Assembly (NCBI GenBank): GCA_016711295.1
Contig: JADJTE010000007.1
Location: forward strand, 281,975-345,974
Direction: 5' to 3'
Origin: Sphingobacteriales bacterium
GTDB lineage: Bacteria > Bacteroidota > Bacteroidia > Chitinophagales > UBA2359
Length of the DNA stretch: 64,000 nucleotides
Of the stretch, positions 26,843 through 35,513 are shown in pieces (position 1 is the first letter of the stretch; each line of letters opens with the position of its first letter). A program made the translations under genes and the position numbers. The notes beneath the pieces are model-generated. The model worked only from the letters and a program-made list of their open reading frames with translations, was not told the DNA's origin and searched no databases.

Positions 26843-27172
26843 ATGAAATTCAGTATTGACAAGCAGGACAATTATACCATTTTTTCGCTCTTAGAGCCGA
26901 AACTCAACGCCGTTATTGCCCCCGAAGTTAAAACACGCTTTGCGCTGATGAACAGCGAAGGCGACCGCTATATCATTTTCGACCTCAGCCAAGTTAGTTT
27001 CGTAGATTCATCGGGTTTGAGTGCCATTCTGACCTGGACACCGCCTCTGCGAAAATGCCGACGGTTTGTTTGTTTTAGCAATGCCCTCCGAAAACGTACA
27101 ACGACTAATTGCCATTTCGCAATTAACCGACGTACTCAACGTTGCCAATACTATGGACGAAGCCCTCAATAG
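26843..27172 (+). CDS. STAS domain protein (anti-sigma factor antagonist-like), N-terminal segment
   Basis: The first 60-65 residues carry the STAS core: the strand YTIFSLLEPKLNAVIAPEVK, then YIIFDLSQVSFVDSSGLSAIL, in which DSSGLS holds the usual phospho-acceptor Ser. After about nt 27035 the frame is wrong. The correct continuation is GHRLCENADGLFVL in the frame of the next segment. The STAS fold works in partner switching with anti-sigma or kinase proteins; no partner gene is adjacent. Confidence 0.8.
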   Translation: MKFSIDKQDNYTIFSLLEPKLNAVIAPEVKTRFALMNSEGDRYIIFDLSQVSFVDSSGLSAILTWTPPLRKCRRFVCFSNALRKRTTTNCHFAINRRTQRCQYYGRSPQ

Positions 27173-27263
27173 CGTAGGCGTGGCTGCCTTAGTCAATGCC
27201 ATTGAAGACAACGAAGATTATAGCTCCGAAGAAGAAGACGAAGCTAACAGCGATGACCTTTGA
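27066..27263 (+). CDS. STAS domain protein, C-terminal segment
   Basis: This continues the STAS protein after a one-base shift near 27030-27040. It completes the domain (LFVLAMPSENVQRLIAISQLTDVLNVANTMDEAL) and adds an acidic tail (EDNEDYSSEEEDEANSDDL). The TGA at 27261-27263 overlaps the start of the ribonuclease Z gene (ATG 27253), which suggests translational coupling. Whole protein about 140 residues. Confidence 0.7.
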   Translation: MFVLAMPSENVQRLIAISQLTDVLNVANTMDEALNSVGVAALVNAIEDNEDYSSEEEDEANSDDL

Positions 27264-28169
27264 ACTGACAATATTAGGAGCTAATTCGGCAAAACCCGCC
27301 TTTGGACGGCCCCCGTCGGCGCAAATCTTACAAATCGGAGAAAAATATGCCTAATAGACTGCGGCGAGGGCACACAAGCGCAGATGATACGCTATGGAGT
27401 GAATAGTGCCAAAATAAATCATATTTTTATCAGCCACCTGCACGGCGACCACTACTTAGGGCTAATACCCCTGCTCGATTCGATGTCGCTCAACAAACGC
27501 ACCGTGCCGCTCAATCTATACGCCCCGCCCGATTTGATGCGCGTTCTTGATACCCACCAAGCCGTATCCAAAGCCTATTACTCCTACCCTATCCATTTCT
27601 GCCCCACCCAAGCCGAATATAGCGAGCTTGTACTCGATACGCCCACTTTCACCGTCAGAACTTTGCCGCTCGCCCATGTTCGCATGGCTTGTACGGGCTT
27701 TCTATTTGTCGAAAAACCCATGCCTCGAAAGATGCTCGGCGAGCAAATACAGCAATACAACATACCTTTTGACCAAATTAAAGACCTGAAAAATGGCGAT
27801 GATTACATCTTACCCGATGGCACAGTAATTCCCAATGCCGAACTAACTATAGCTAACCGCCCACCCTATTCCTACGCTTATTGTAGCGATACGGCTTATA
27901 CCGAAACCCTCATACCCCTCATAAAGGACACTACAATACTTTATCACGAAGCTACTTACCTCAAAGACATGCAAGAAAAAGCGGCGGAACGTGGGCACAG
28001 TACCGCCGAGCAAGCCGCCCAAATAGCCCTAAAAGCCGAAGTAAAACGCTTAATCATCGGGCATTACTCGTCAAAATACGCCAACTTAACACCCTTTGTC
28101 GAAGAAGCCCGCGCCGTATTTGCCCATAGCGATTTGGCAATAGAAGGAAACCGATATATGCCCCTATGA
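27253..28169 (+). CDS. rnz: Ribonuclease Z
   Basis: A metallo-beta-lactamase-fold endonuclease that trims the 3' end of precursor tRNA. The ATG at 27253 gives FELTILGANSAKPAFGRPPSAQ, the typical N-terminus, then a one-base shift near 27349 (TATGCC followed by TAATAG) leads into LIDCGEGTQAQMIRYGV. From 27384 the frame is intact. The metal motif HLHGDHYLG, the exosite-side region LDTPTFTVRTLPLAHV, the CSDTAYTETL Asp motif, YHEATY and LIIGHYSSKY are all present. Joined length is about 305 residues, normal for the family. The stop overlaps the next start by 4 bases (ATGA). Confidence 0.92.
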
Positions 28170-28903
28170 TTCCTATTTCTGCTGTTTCATACCTCAATAC
28201 CAAACCTTTTTTGTTGGGGCTGCAACACAGCAGCATCAGCCGCGAAATAAGCGTTTCGCTGGATACACCCGCCCAAACTGCCCAAAAATTGCTATCGGGC
28301 GAGGCGCAAGTGGGTTTGGTGCCCGTAGCAGTCATACCACAATTGCCCCACCGCCGCTTAATCACCCGCTATTGTATAGGTGCGGTAGGTGCGGTACAAA
28401 CCGTATGCTTGTATAGCCGCGTACCCCTAAACCAAATACGCCGCATCTGGCTCGATTATCAATCGCGCACCTCCGTCCAACTCGTACAATTGCTGTGCCA
28501 ACACTATTGGCATATAAATCCCCAATTTTTGCCCGCCACTATTGGTTTTGAGTCGCTTATTGCAAGCGATACCGCCGCGCTCGTCATCGGCGACCGCGCC
28601 ATATCGCTCAATGCCGAATACGAATACGTATATGACTTGGGCGAGGCTTGGCACCAATGGACGCAATTGCCCTTTGTATTTGCAGCATGGGTAGCCACCG
28701 CACCATTGCCCGACTATTTCGAGATAGCCCTCAATGCGGCTTTTGCCGATGGCTTGCGCCGCACCGATGAGGTAGTAGCGCAGTATAAAGACCAATACCC
28801 GCCTCATTTCGACCTACACGCCTATTTTACGCGCTATATCAGCTATGATTTCGATGCTGCCAAACAACAGGGCTTGGAGCATTTTTGGGCATTGATGCGA
28901 TAA
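28166..28903 (+). CDS. mqnA: Menaquinone biosynthesis protein, MqnA/MqnD family (chorismate dehydratase-like)
   Basis: A 245-residue protein with the start ISAVSYLNTKPFLLGL, the family signature of MqnA, which converts chorismate to 3-enolpyruvyl-benzoate in the futalosine route. Further matches are GEAQVGLVPVAVIPQL, WLDYQSRTSVQLVQLL, ALVIGDRAI, YDLGEAWHQWTQLPFVFAAWVA and the C-terminal YFTRYISYDFDAAKQQGLEHFW. MqnA is more likely than MqnD because of length and the VSYLNT start. It is translationally coupled to ribonuclease Z. Confidence 0.88.
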   Translation: MIPISAVSYLNTKPFLLGLQHSSISREISVSLDTPAQTAQKLLSGEAQVGLVPVAVIPQLPHRRLITRYCIGAVGAVQTVCLYSRVPLNQIRRIWLDYQSRTSVQLVQLLCQHYWHINPQFLPATIGFESLIASDTAALVIGDRAISLNAEYEYVYDLGEAWHQWTQLPFVFAAWVATAPLPDYFEIALNAAFADGLRRTDEVVAQYKDQYPPHFDLHAYFTRYISYDFDAAKQQGLEHFWALMR

Positions 28904-28960
28904 AAAGCTATTTTTGGTGCTTTGCTTTTAGTGGTTTGGCATATAGGATACCCAGCAACC

Positions 28961-29923
28961 CTATATTACAAATGACAATTTTTTTTGCAATTTCTGCATC
29001 GAAAAAGGTGTATAACCAATAAATTCGCCGTCCATGTCTATAGGCATAGGTCGGTCGATGGCTTCGACGCAAATATCGGATAGGCGGTGGTAGCTAATTT
29101 CGGGATGAATGGCTTTTTGGCAGCGCATCAGTGTAGGCAGATGTCGCGCGTAGGTAAACAACGACACATTGCCGACAATCGTAATACCCAATTCGCCGCT
29201 CATGGCATCGGCTTGGGGTGCAATGCCTATACCGCCGCCAAAGTACTTGCCGTTGGCTGCTACCACTGCCGTAGCCAAGCCCGACCACTCGAATTGGTCG
29301 TTATAGCAGCGCACTGCTTGTTTTTCGTAATTAAAAAATGCCCTGATAACCTCGCGTTGATAGAGCAATTTAGGGCTTATGCGGCGCAAAGCACTGTCCT
29401 TTGCCAAGCGATAAGACACCTCCCCGCCCATACCTACATCGGCAATATTGATGCAAAATCGCTCCGACTCGCCGCTGAGGTCAGGCAGCATAAATCGGGC
29501 ATAGCCTACGTCGAAAGTTTGAAGAGAATTAGCCTCTATCCGTTGTAAGATATGCGCCAAACTCGGTTTCGCGCCTATAGTACGGGCAAAGTCGTTGCCT
29601 GTGCCCGCGGGATAAAGCGCAATGCCTATACGCGCCAAGCCCGCCATATCAAAGCGCGTCTCTATGGGGTCGGTAGCTTGGCGGTGTGCATACTCAAAAG
29701 CCGTCAAAATACCATTGACTACTTCGTTGAGTGTTCCGTCGCCGCCTACGCAAATAATATGCGTATAGCCCTTTTTGACGGCTTCGGTAGCAAGGCGGCT
29801 GAGGTGTCCTACATATCGCGATTCGTACAGCCCGTAGCGGACCTGGGGCGGAAAAACGGCTTCGGCTTCACGCATCACCGCATCGCGGCAATTAGAAATG
29901 CCGTTAATTAAAATAGCTATCAT
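28961..29923 (-). CDS. Diacylglycerol kinase-family lipid kinase (DagK/YegS-like)
   Basis: I chose the ATG giving MIAILINGIS; the frame is open 9 codons further up to 29950. The nucleotide-binding motif GGDGTLNEVVNG is at about residues 60-71 and the family motif GTGNDFAR follows near 105. Later landmarks are FCINIADVGMGGEVS, VVAANGKYFGGGIGIAP, DAMSGELGITIVGN and the C-terminal IDMDGEFIG. The family phosphorylates diacylglycerol or related lipids at the inner membrane face. It converges with the mqnA gene; a weak AAAAGC/GCTTTT hairpin lies in the gap. Confidence 0.9.
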   Translation of the reverse strand: MIAILINGISNCRDAVMREAEAVFPPQVRYGLYESRYVGHLSRLATEAVKKGYTHIICVGGDGTLNEVVNGILTAFEYAHRQATDPIETRFDMAGLARIGIALYPAGTGNDFARTIGAKPSLAHILQRIEANSLQTFDVGYARFMLPDLSGESERFCINIADVGMGGEVSYRLAKDSALRRISPKLLYQREVIRAFFNYEKQAVRCYNDQFEWSGLATAVVAANGKYFGGGIGIAPQADAMSGELGITIVGNVSLFTYARHLPTLMRCQKAIHPEISYHRLSDICVEAIDRPMPIDMDGEFIGYTPFSMQKLQKKLSFVI

Positions 29924-30257
29924 TAAAAGAAGTGTGTGGTGCGCATACAACTCGTGCTTAGCTCAGTAATAGAGGAGAGTATCTTGCAGTTTATAAAGAA
30001 TAATGCCCTACAAATCTAAAAAATAAAAATACAATTCAATAAAACCATTCAAAATTTACGGTTCTTTCAGGTTTGTTGTGGAGCTACGTTTGATATGCCA
30101 AAACTCTTAATTTAAGATTTTCGAAATTAGGCATTCCAAACGACATTCTCCTAATTGTTTTTATCAGATTATTGCACCCTTCTGTTACTCCATTGGATAA
30201 CAGAGTGCCAAAATAATTACAAATAAGTGATTTGTAATTGTTAAAAGTTTTACAAAT

Positions 30258-30665
30258 TTATTGAGGGTGCTTATTGGCAATTAACTCGACATAGTCCAGC
30301 CAATGTTCTATCTGTTGGCAAGCAAAGGAATATTCAAATTGAGCATCGAATATTGCTTTAAAAGTATTTTTTATTTCATAAATTTCTTCTAATACGGACG
30401 ATTGCTCAAAAGCTTTGCTTAATTTCTCCTCGTCTTGTACTGTTAGCCTCTTAGGATCTTTGAGTAAAGCCCACTTGATACCTTTAAACACTTCAACATC
30501 TTTATTCGTTTTTCTGATCTCTTTTCGTTGTTCATCTACTGCCGCGTTCAGGTGCATGGCTACATGAAAACGGTCAATAACAATCTTGGCATTGGGAAAT
30601 AATGCCTTTGAACTCGTGATGTAGCCATCCCACATATCGCAACTTATATGTTCGATTTGTTGCAA
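30258..30665 (-). CDS. ISL3-family transposase, C-terminal segment
   Basis: This continues the transposase after a shift in a T-run near 30665 (restored text GEAFLQQIEHISCDMWDGYI). It contains CDMWDGYITSSKALFPNAKIVIDRFHVAMHLN, the second catalytic Asp region of ISL3 transposases. TAA at 30258-30260 interrupts the frame. The same frame continues to 30084 with LSNGVTEGCNNLIKTIRR, the conserved end with the catalytic Glu, so the element is inactive unless the stop is a base error. Confidence 0.85.
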   Translation of the reverse strand: MQQIEHISCDMWDGYITSSKALFPNAKIVIDRFHVAMHLNAAVDEQRKEIRKTNKDVEVFKGIKWALLKDPKRLTVQDEEKLSKAFEQSSVLEEIYEIKNTFKAIFDAQFEYSFACQQIEHWLDYVELIANKHPQ

Positions 30666-31276
30666 AAAGCCTCTCCCTTAGCCTGAAAATGGGCGATAAG
30701 CCGCTCTTTATCCCTAAATGGCAACATATCTATGACACAGCCCCTATCCAAATCTACTAATACACAAGCATAATCGCCATGACCTTTGCGAAGAGCTATT
30801 TCATCAATGCCTAAATTGCGCACCGACTTATAGGGGTCGCAAGCAGAGATAAGTGACTCAGCACCCAATTGATAAATATGCGCTACTTGGGAATAACCCA
30901 TGCCCAGCAAAGCAGCCACCTGACTAATAGGTTGTTTTTCGCAAAGCATAAACACCCACTTCGCCTGGCGGTGCGTTGTGTTGGTCGATTCACTGACAAA
31001 ATCGAACCGTTCGCTAAATGTGCGATTGCAATCGAGGCAAATAAATTGGCGTACCTCTAAATTCAACACCACAGAACGACCAGAAATAGGCAAATCCGAA
31101 ACACTGCGATGATAACGTTGATTTACTTTTGTCGTCTTTTTTTTACAACAAGGACAAATCCCTTCGCCTAATTGAGAGTGACAAGTGACGACCAATTTGT
31201 CGCTATCAAACGAAACAGAACTCACTGATAGAAAAGGTAAGTCCAAAAGTAATTCATAAAATTTGCAATCTTCCAT
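30644..31276 (-). CDS. ISL3-family transposase, N-terminal segment
   Basis: A zinc-finger-like region (CPCCKKKT, then FICLDCNRTFSERF) is followed by a helix-turn-helix region (QPISQVAALLGMGYSQVAHIY) and the first catalytic Asp in LGIDEIALRKGHGDYACVLVDLDRG. This arrangement is typical of ISL3 (transposase_12) enzymes. It is frameshifted near 30655 into the following segment. Confidence 0.9.
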   Translation of the reverse strand: MEDCKFYELLLDLPFLSVSSVSFDSDKLVVTCHSQLGEGICPCCKKKTTKVNQRYHRSVSDLPISGRSVVLNLEVRQFICLDCNRTFSERFDFVSESTNTTHRQAKWVFMLCEKQPISQVAALLGMGYSQVAHIYQLGAESLISACDPYKSVRNLGIDEIALRKGHGDYACVLVDLDRGCVIDMLPFRDKERLIAHFQAKGEAFCNKSNI

Positions 31277-31339
31277 ATGTGTAAATTAAATAGTATACCG
31301 CAAAGGTAATCATTCCACAACAAACCTAAAAGAACCCGG

Positions 31340-31347
31340 CAAAGATA
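31340..31347 (-). promoter_or_regulatory. -7 element (TAtcTTTG) just outside the ISL3 element
   Basis: The minus strand reads TATCTTTG a few bases outside the inverted repeat and points into the transposase gene. The host sequence here is nearly the same as that at 36758-36775. Confidence 0.35.
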
Positions 31348-31348
31348 C

Positions 31349-31400
31349 CCTATTTAGTGGTTAGTTTTTAGTTTTTAGTGGGTAGTTTTTAGTGGTTAGT
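31349..31400 (+). repeat. TTAGTGG-type heptamer array, short
   Basis: An irregular run of TTAGTGG/TTTTTAG units of about 50 bp in the gap between the ISL3 element and the BNR gene. It is the same unit as the arrays at 23809-23857 (reverse) and 36769-36912. Confidence 0.55.
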
Positions 31401-31500
31401 GTTCTGACAAAAAAATTAAGGTACTAATTTTTAATATAATTACTTGATATTCAGTTACTTACATTTTTAAAATGGTCTTAAAAACTTTTCTGTTAGAACA

Positions 31501-31773
31501 TTAGTATTTGATGCCGATATCGCCTTTTGTTTCTTGGCAAGCATTGACCACATATATATAAACGCCGTCGGGGTCGTCGCTGGCATCATATTCTAAGTAA
31601 TGTTCTCCCATTGTCATCAATTCGTCGTCTAAGAGTTTTTTGATGGGCATTCCGTACAAATTATACACGTCTACCGTGACACGTGCATCGCCGTTGAGCC
31701 TAAATTTGACGTTGGCAGCCAGTTCAAAAGTAGTGGGATATACATCAATAGTGTTGATTACTTCATTGCCCAA
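31501..31773 (-). CDS. BNR exoprotein segment: C-terminal sorting domain
   Basis: This 90-residue segment carries a type A-like C-terminal domain (IDVYPTTFELAANVKF, VDVYNLYGMPIKKLL, DGVYIYVVNACQETKGDIGIKY). The upstream text TAYVHLICTVSPNLISTLGNEV is in the same frame and joins the next segment through a shift near 31840. Confidence 0.65.
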   Translation of the reverse strand: MGNEVINTIDVYPTTFELAANVKFRLNGDARVTVDVYNLYGMPIKKLLDDELMTMGEHYLEYDASDDPDGVYIYVVNACQETKGDIGIKY

Positions 31774-31836
31774 TGTACTGATGAGGTTGGGTGAGACGGT
31801 ACAAATAAGATGGACATAAGCAGTAGCTGGCCCGTG

Positions 31837-32637
31837 TCAGCCGGTGAGCAAGTGGGTCGCTGTGACGGTGTAATACCCTGGACAAAGCTCTGTGCGTGTT
31901 GGGGTATTGAAATTAGTGCAGTCAGACCAAGCAAACGAATACTCAGCAGGGTCAAAACTAAGTCCATTGATTTGGTCAAACACCAACTGTCCATCGCATT
32001 CATTCGTATTGCTTGTCGGTTTAACCGAAAAATTGCCTATTGCCAAAGGTGTAGGAGTAGGGGCATTGAGTTGGGCACTCGCAGTAGCTGCGCAGCCTGT
32101 GACTAAATCAGTTACGATGATTTGGTAGATACCAGTAGGCAGACAATCGAGTGTGGCGTATCCGTTCTCGGCAAAATGTAGGTCATCGTTGCTGGCAACC
32201 AGACCGTCAGGTTTAATTATGTGATAGTTATAGCCGCCCGAACCCAATTCGATACTGATAGGAGCTATGGATAAACTGCCATTGGCATTTGCTTGGGGGC
32301 AAGTTGCAGTGGTGAGGTTGCAGGTTTGTGTAGGGTGTTGTAGCGATACTTCGAGCGTAACACCCATGTCGCAATCAGGTTCGTAGGCAGCGATGTCGAA
32401 AGAACGCGAAAAACTGCTGGTACAGCCCTCCGTATCGGTTACAGTGAGCGTTGCGGTATGCGTGCCCGCTTCTAACCAAGCTACGGAAGCGCAGGGGTCA
32501 TTTGACAAAAAATCACCGTCGCAATTGAGCGGCAGCGAGGTGTTGCCTGTAAACGCCCATTCGTAGCCGTCGGCAGGCATTAGCCCAGTAGAGGCATCAA
32601 CCAATTTGATTGGGAAAAGTGCGGTCATCCATTGCAA
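31837..32637 (-). CDS. BNR exoprotein segment: PKD and SprB-like repeats, downstream of the insertion
   Basis: In-frame coding extends up to the target duplication at 32675-32684. The segment shows a PKD-type domain (YEWAFTGNTS, HTATLTVTDTEGC) and a SprB-like unit (LPTGIYQIIVTDLVTGCAATASAQL). It lacks its own start and is cut off from the promoter by the ISAs1 element. Confidence 0.65.
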   Translation of the reverse strand: MQWMTALFPIKLVDASTGLMPADGYEWAFTGNTSLPLNCDGDFLSNDPCASVAWLEAGTHTATLTVTDTEGCTSSFSRSFDIAAYEPDCDMGVTLEVSLQHPTQTCNLTTATCPQANANGSLSIAPISIELGSGGYNYHIIKPDGLVASNDDLHFAENGYATLDCLPTGIYQIIVTDLVTGCAATASAQLNAPTPTPLAIGNFSVKPTSNTNECDGQLVFDQINGLSFDPAEYSFAWSDCTNFNTPTRTELCPGYYTVTATHLLTG

Positions 32638-32735
32638 CCAATTGGCTTCGACCTCAAAATTGGGGTTTATAGTGGGTGTAATCCCAGGGCTAATCAGTTC
32701 TATGATTATTTACTAAAAAGTAATAAAAGAAGCAG

Positions 32736-32743
32736 TATCTTTG
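32736..32743 (+). promoter_or_regulatory. -7 element (TAtcTTTG) of the ISAs1 transposase
   Basis: TATCTTTG lies 12 bases before the ATG at 32756, inside the element. Copy 2 keeps the same motif at 41341-41348. Confidence 0.5.
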
Positions 32744-32755
32744 CATCAAAAAGAG

Positions 32756-33319
32756 ATGGAAATACGTAGTTTGTATGATTATTTTTCAGACATTGAAGAT
32801 CATCGCAGGGCATCAGGTCGTCGCTTTGCGATGGCAGACATGCTGATGCTTCTGACCCTATCTTGCCTTAATCATAGCGTAGGATATCAAAGCATGTCCC
32901 GCTTTTTTAAGAATAATCGTGCGGCACTGGTAGCCGCCTTATCCCTAAAGCACGGCGTTCCGAGCTATGCGGGTATGTATAATTTTGTAAATAGTTTGGA
33001 CATTTCCGCTGTGGTCGAAGCTATCAATAAATGGTTGTTTCAGTTCAGAGACTTGGGCGACTCTTCTTGGTATTCGGTAGATGGCAAGTCCTTATCGGGC
33101 ACGATAACCGATGCTCAGGGAGCAGCGCAAAATTTGGTATCAGTTGTTCGTTTAGTTCAGCATAATAGTCAAGCAGTTGTTCAGTTTGCCTATTACTTAA
33201 CAGGCAAAAAGGGCGAAAGTGAAACAGTTAAACTGTTGCTTAGGAGTGACGAGGTGGATATAGCCGAAAAGACCATTACTGCTGATGCTTTACACTGTAA
33301 TCAGGCTTTTTGCAACTAA
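32756..33319 (+). CDS. ISAs1-family transposase, N-terminal segment
   Basis: Starts at ATG 32756 (MEIRSLYDYFSDIEDHRR). It contains the ISAs1 hallmarks SIEDHRR-type start, 'FAMADMLMLLTLSCLNHSVGYQ', WYSVDGKSLSGT (catalytic Asp), LTGKKGESETVKLLL and TADALHCNQAF (catalytic Asp/His region). It is lost at 33306, where a T-run has five T against six in copy 2. In copy 2 the frame continues as LQLILQKTL. Confidence 0.9.
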   Translation: MEIRSLYDYFSDIEDHRRASGRRFAMADMLMLLTLSCLNHSVGYQSMSRFFKNNRAALVAALSLKHGVPSYAGMYNFVNSLDISAVVEAINKWLFQFRDLGDSSWYSVDGKSLSGTITDAQGAAQNLVSVVRLVQHNSQAVVQFAYYLTGKKGESETVKLLLRSDEVDIAEKTITADALHCNQAFCN

Positions 33320-33362
33320 TTTTGCAAAAAGACGCTGGTTATGTGGTACAAGTTAAGGATAA

Positions 33363-33731
33363 TTGTGCTGCACTAAAAAAAAAATAGTAGCCACACAGGA
33401 GAAAGAACTGCCCATAGATACTTACACAGAGGAAGAGAAAAAATCGCATGGGCGAACAGAAACACGCAAAATAGCAGTCTTTAAAGCAAGCACAGAATTA
33501 CCTAAAAAATGGCAAGCATTAGTAAAGTATTTTATCGTTATTACCCGATCTGGCACACGAAATAATAAACCATATGAGCATACACATTATTACGTTTCTA
33601 ATAACTATCAAAGTGCCGCAGTTATGGCAAAAGGTATTCGCGGACATTGGGGAATTGAATCCTATCATTGGATAAAAGATGTGGTTTGCAGAGAAGATGA
33701 CTGCCTAACACAAACAACAAAAGGAGCGTAA
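33363..33731 (+). CDS. ISAs1-family transposase, C-terminal segment
   Basis: Continues with QEKELPIDTYTEEEKKSHGRTETRKIAVF, HTHYYVSNNY, GHWGIESYHWIKDVVCREDDC (the conserved GHW.IE.HW-type end with the catalytic Glu). The true C-terminus is in another frame after about 33728 (ISILYDAAMNIFKLNG, and on to TAG near 33925). The frame joins show an A-run of ten at 33375-33384 against eight in copy 2. Confidence 0.85.
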   Translation: MCCTKKKIVATQEKELPIDTYTEEEKKSHGRTETRKIAVFKASTELPKKWQALVKYFIVITRSGTRNNKPYEHTHYYVSNNYQSAAVMAKGIRGHWGIESYHWIKDVVCREDDCLTQTTKGA

Positions 33732-33911
33732 CCATATCAATACTATACGATGCTGCAATGAACATTTTTAAACTAAATGGCTATACATCTATGAAGGCTG
33801 CCTTTGAAGAGCATACCAATAAAGTCGATAAAATGATACAACTAAACGGCTTGATAAAAAATAAGGTAAGAGACAAAAAAACTAAAATACAAAAAAACAA
33901 ACAACAAAAAA

Positions 33912-34160
33912 TTAGAACTGATTAGCCCTGGGTGTAATCCCGTCGGGGGCTGCCGTAAAATGGGCTTGGAGCGGATAGTCCTCATCGCCACAAATACTGC
34001 ATGTGCAGCCGCTTGTGCCTATGGTGGGTAAAGGCGTTTCCCATATACCGCGCCCGAAAGTAGCTGCTCGCAGCACTCGGTCGGTGCCAGAGCCGTGAAT
34101 TTCTAAGTCTTGCACAATGACATTCGGAAAACTGGCGTTGGCTGTTACTCCCTGCATCAA
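33912..34160 (-). CDS. BNR exoprotein segment: end of the propeller, upstream of the insertion
   Basis: The host part is 33931-34160 and, in the same frame, back to about 34215 (DVGVYYSNSTLLACKLPQW). It shows VIVQDLEIHGSG, DRVLRAATFGRGIWETPLP, a typical last propeller blade, then CTCSICGDEDYPL. The last residues and the stop come from the insertion sequence end. Confidence 0.6.
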   Translation of the reverse strand: MMQGVTANASFPNVIVQDLEIHGSGTDRVLRAATFGRGIWETPLPTIGTSGCTCSICGDEDYPLQAHFTAAPDGITPRANQF

Positions 34161-34216
34161 GGGCTTCCATTGTGGGAGCTTGCAAGCCAGCAGGGTCGAA
34201 TTGCTATAATAAACGC

Positions 34217-34735
34217 CTACGTCGGTGCTACGACCAAATGCAAAAGCCCGCCATCTTCAAAAGCGGCAATGGCATTGACGGGCAAATTGGGCAGCCCGCC
34301 GCCCGTAATATTGCGCCAAGTAGCTCCGCCATCTGCCGACTCATACACTTTTTGGTTATATGTATAGCCCGAAAATACCGCCCACAAACGCTGCGGATTG
34401 GCAGGGTCGACCACCAAACGATTGAGCGACAAGGCAGGCAATTGCTGATTTGGGGCTAAGGGCGTAGGCGGCGTACTACCATAAACAGTACTCTCCACAT
34501 AAACGGGCAGCCATGTAGTACCCGCGTCGTCGCTCCGATAGACAGCGGGTCCCGTAGACAACCCGTTACGCTTGGATATATAAATGACATTCGGATTGCT
34601 GGGAGCTATTGCGATAGTCGATAGGGGCTGATTTGACCAACCAATAGGAGAAGTAAAGCCAATCGTTGTTACATTATTGCAACTGATAGCTGTGTTGCTG
34701 TTGATGGTCCCTTTAAATAAATCGAGGTTGCCCAC
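34217..34735 (-). CDS. BNR exoprotein segment: propeller blades
   Basis: Contains AVYRSDDAGTTW and KVYESADGGATW, two BNR/Asp-box-like blades, with IAIAPSNPNVIYIS and LVVDPANPQRLWAVFSGYT between them. Joined to its neighbours by shifts near 34215 and 34780. Confidence 0.7.
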   Translation of the reverse strand: MGNLDLFKGTINSNTAISCNNVTTIGFTSPIGWSNQPLSTIAIAPSNPNVIYISKRNGLSTGPAVYRSDDAGTTWLPVYVESTVYGSTPPTPLAPNQQLPALSLNRLVVDPANPQRLWAVFSGYTYNQKVYESADGGATWRNITGGGLPNLPVNAIAAFEDGGLLHLVVAPT

Positions 34736-34761
34736 GTAAATATTATTATTACCGTCTAAGG

Positions 34762-35250
34762 CTAATGTCGTATTGGTGCTGGTAGATAGATAGGACCAAA
34801 CCCTACAATGACAGCAGGGGTTGTATATTGATTATTGCTGTTAGGTCCCTTGATTCGCCTAATTGCGGGCGTTGTAAAATAATAGGTATATGCTTCGGTG
34901 TCTGAGGCTACGACTACTTCGCCACAATCGCCTTCTTTGACGTTTTGCCATTTTAGGGTGGGGGCTGCTGCGTTATCGTTCAGCCGCCAGATGCCGTTGT
35001 CGTGTGTGCCCGCATAGACGATGTTTTTATTGCTCGCCAAACCGCCTACCCGATAGGCTTCTGTAATACATAGGTCGCGGGTCAGCTCGTACCAAGGTGT
35101 CCATGTTTCGCCGTTGTCGGAGGTTTTGGCTATGCCGCCGTCGGTAGCTACATAGAGGTCGTTGCCTACCCACTCAAAATCTTTGACATCGGCATGCACA
35201 TAATCCTCGTCGCTGCTCGCAGATCGTATATAGAGCGTTTTAGCCGCCAC
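34762..35250 (-). CDS. BNR exoprotein segment: propeller blades
   Basis: Contains VGNDLYVATDGGIAKTSDNG, ETWTPW and IVYAGTHDNGIWRLND, further blades of the same propeller. The last residues PAPIRH are out of frame. Confidence 0.7.
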   Translation of the reverse strand: MAAKTLYIRSASSDEDYVHADVKDFEWVGNDLYVATDGGIAKTSDNGETWTPWYELTRDLCITEAYRVGGLASNKNIVYAGTHDNGIWRLNDNAAAPTLKWQNVKEGDCGEVVVASDTEAYTYYFTTPAIRRIKGPNSNNQYTTPAVIVGFGPIYLPAPIRH

Positions 35251-35513
35251 CGAATGGGGGCAGTGGGATTAACCGTTATCTTGTAAATTTCCTGATTGCT
35301 GCCCATAAATAGCACATTGTCGTTAGTCTCGGACACTTCTATACCCAAATGCTCTTTGCAAGCACTACAAAGGATGGCAGTAGTAGAAATATCTAATGAC
35401 AGTGACGTAAAACTCGCGCCTCCATCGGTTGTTTTGAACAAGCCACCAAATGCACTATTGACTAAGGCATATACCACATAAAAAAGTATTGCCGTTGAGG
35501 TGCGATTGGGCAA
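35166..35513 (-). CDS. BNR exoprotein segment: propeller blades
   Basis: In-frame part about 35260-35510: YALVNSAFGGLFKTTDGG, ASFTSLSL, LGIEVSETNDNVLFMGSNQE. The residues after VNPTAPIRW are out of frame. Confidence 0.6.
   Translation of the reverse strand: MPNRTSTAILFYVVYALVNSAFGGLFKTTDGGASFTSLSLDISTTAILCSACKEHLGIEVSETNDNVLFMGSNQEIYKITVNPTAPIRWRLKRSIYDLRAATRIMCMPMSKILSG

Larger units (their letters stand above)
30060..31336 (-). mobile_element. ISL3-family insertion sequence
   Basis: It is bounded by 23-bp terminal inverted repeats at 30060-30082 and 31314-31336, which match at all but one position (core AGGTTTGTTGTGGA). The transposase is on the minus strand. No clear 8-bp direct repeat flanks it, so it is probably old or has rearranged ends. 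Confidence 0.85.
32685..33930 (+). mobile_element. ISAs1-family insertion sequence, copy 1
   Basis: A 1,246-bp element with terminal inverted repeats: CAGGGCTAATCAGTTCTA at the left, and the right end (33912-33930) is its complement. It has a single transposase gene on the plus strand. A perfect 10-bp duplication flanks it, so the insertion is recent. A nearly identical but damaged second copy lies at 41291-42482. Confidence 0.92.
32675..33940 (+). repeat. 10-bp target-site duplication flanking the ISAs1 element
   Basis: GGTGTAATCC occurs at 32675-32684 and 33931-33940, immediately outside the element, as a perfect direct repeat. This fixes the insertion boundaries and the ancestral join. 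Confidence 0.9.
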
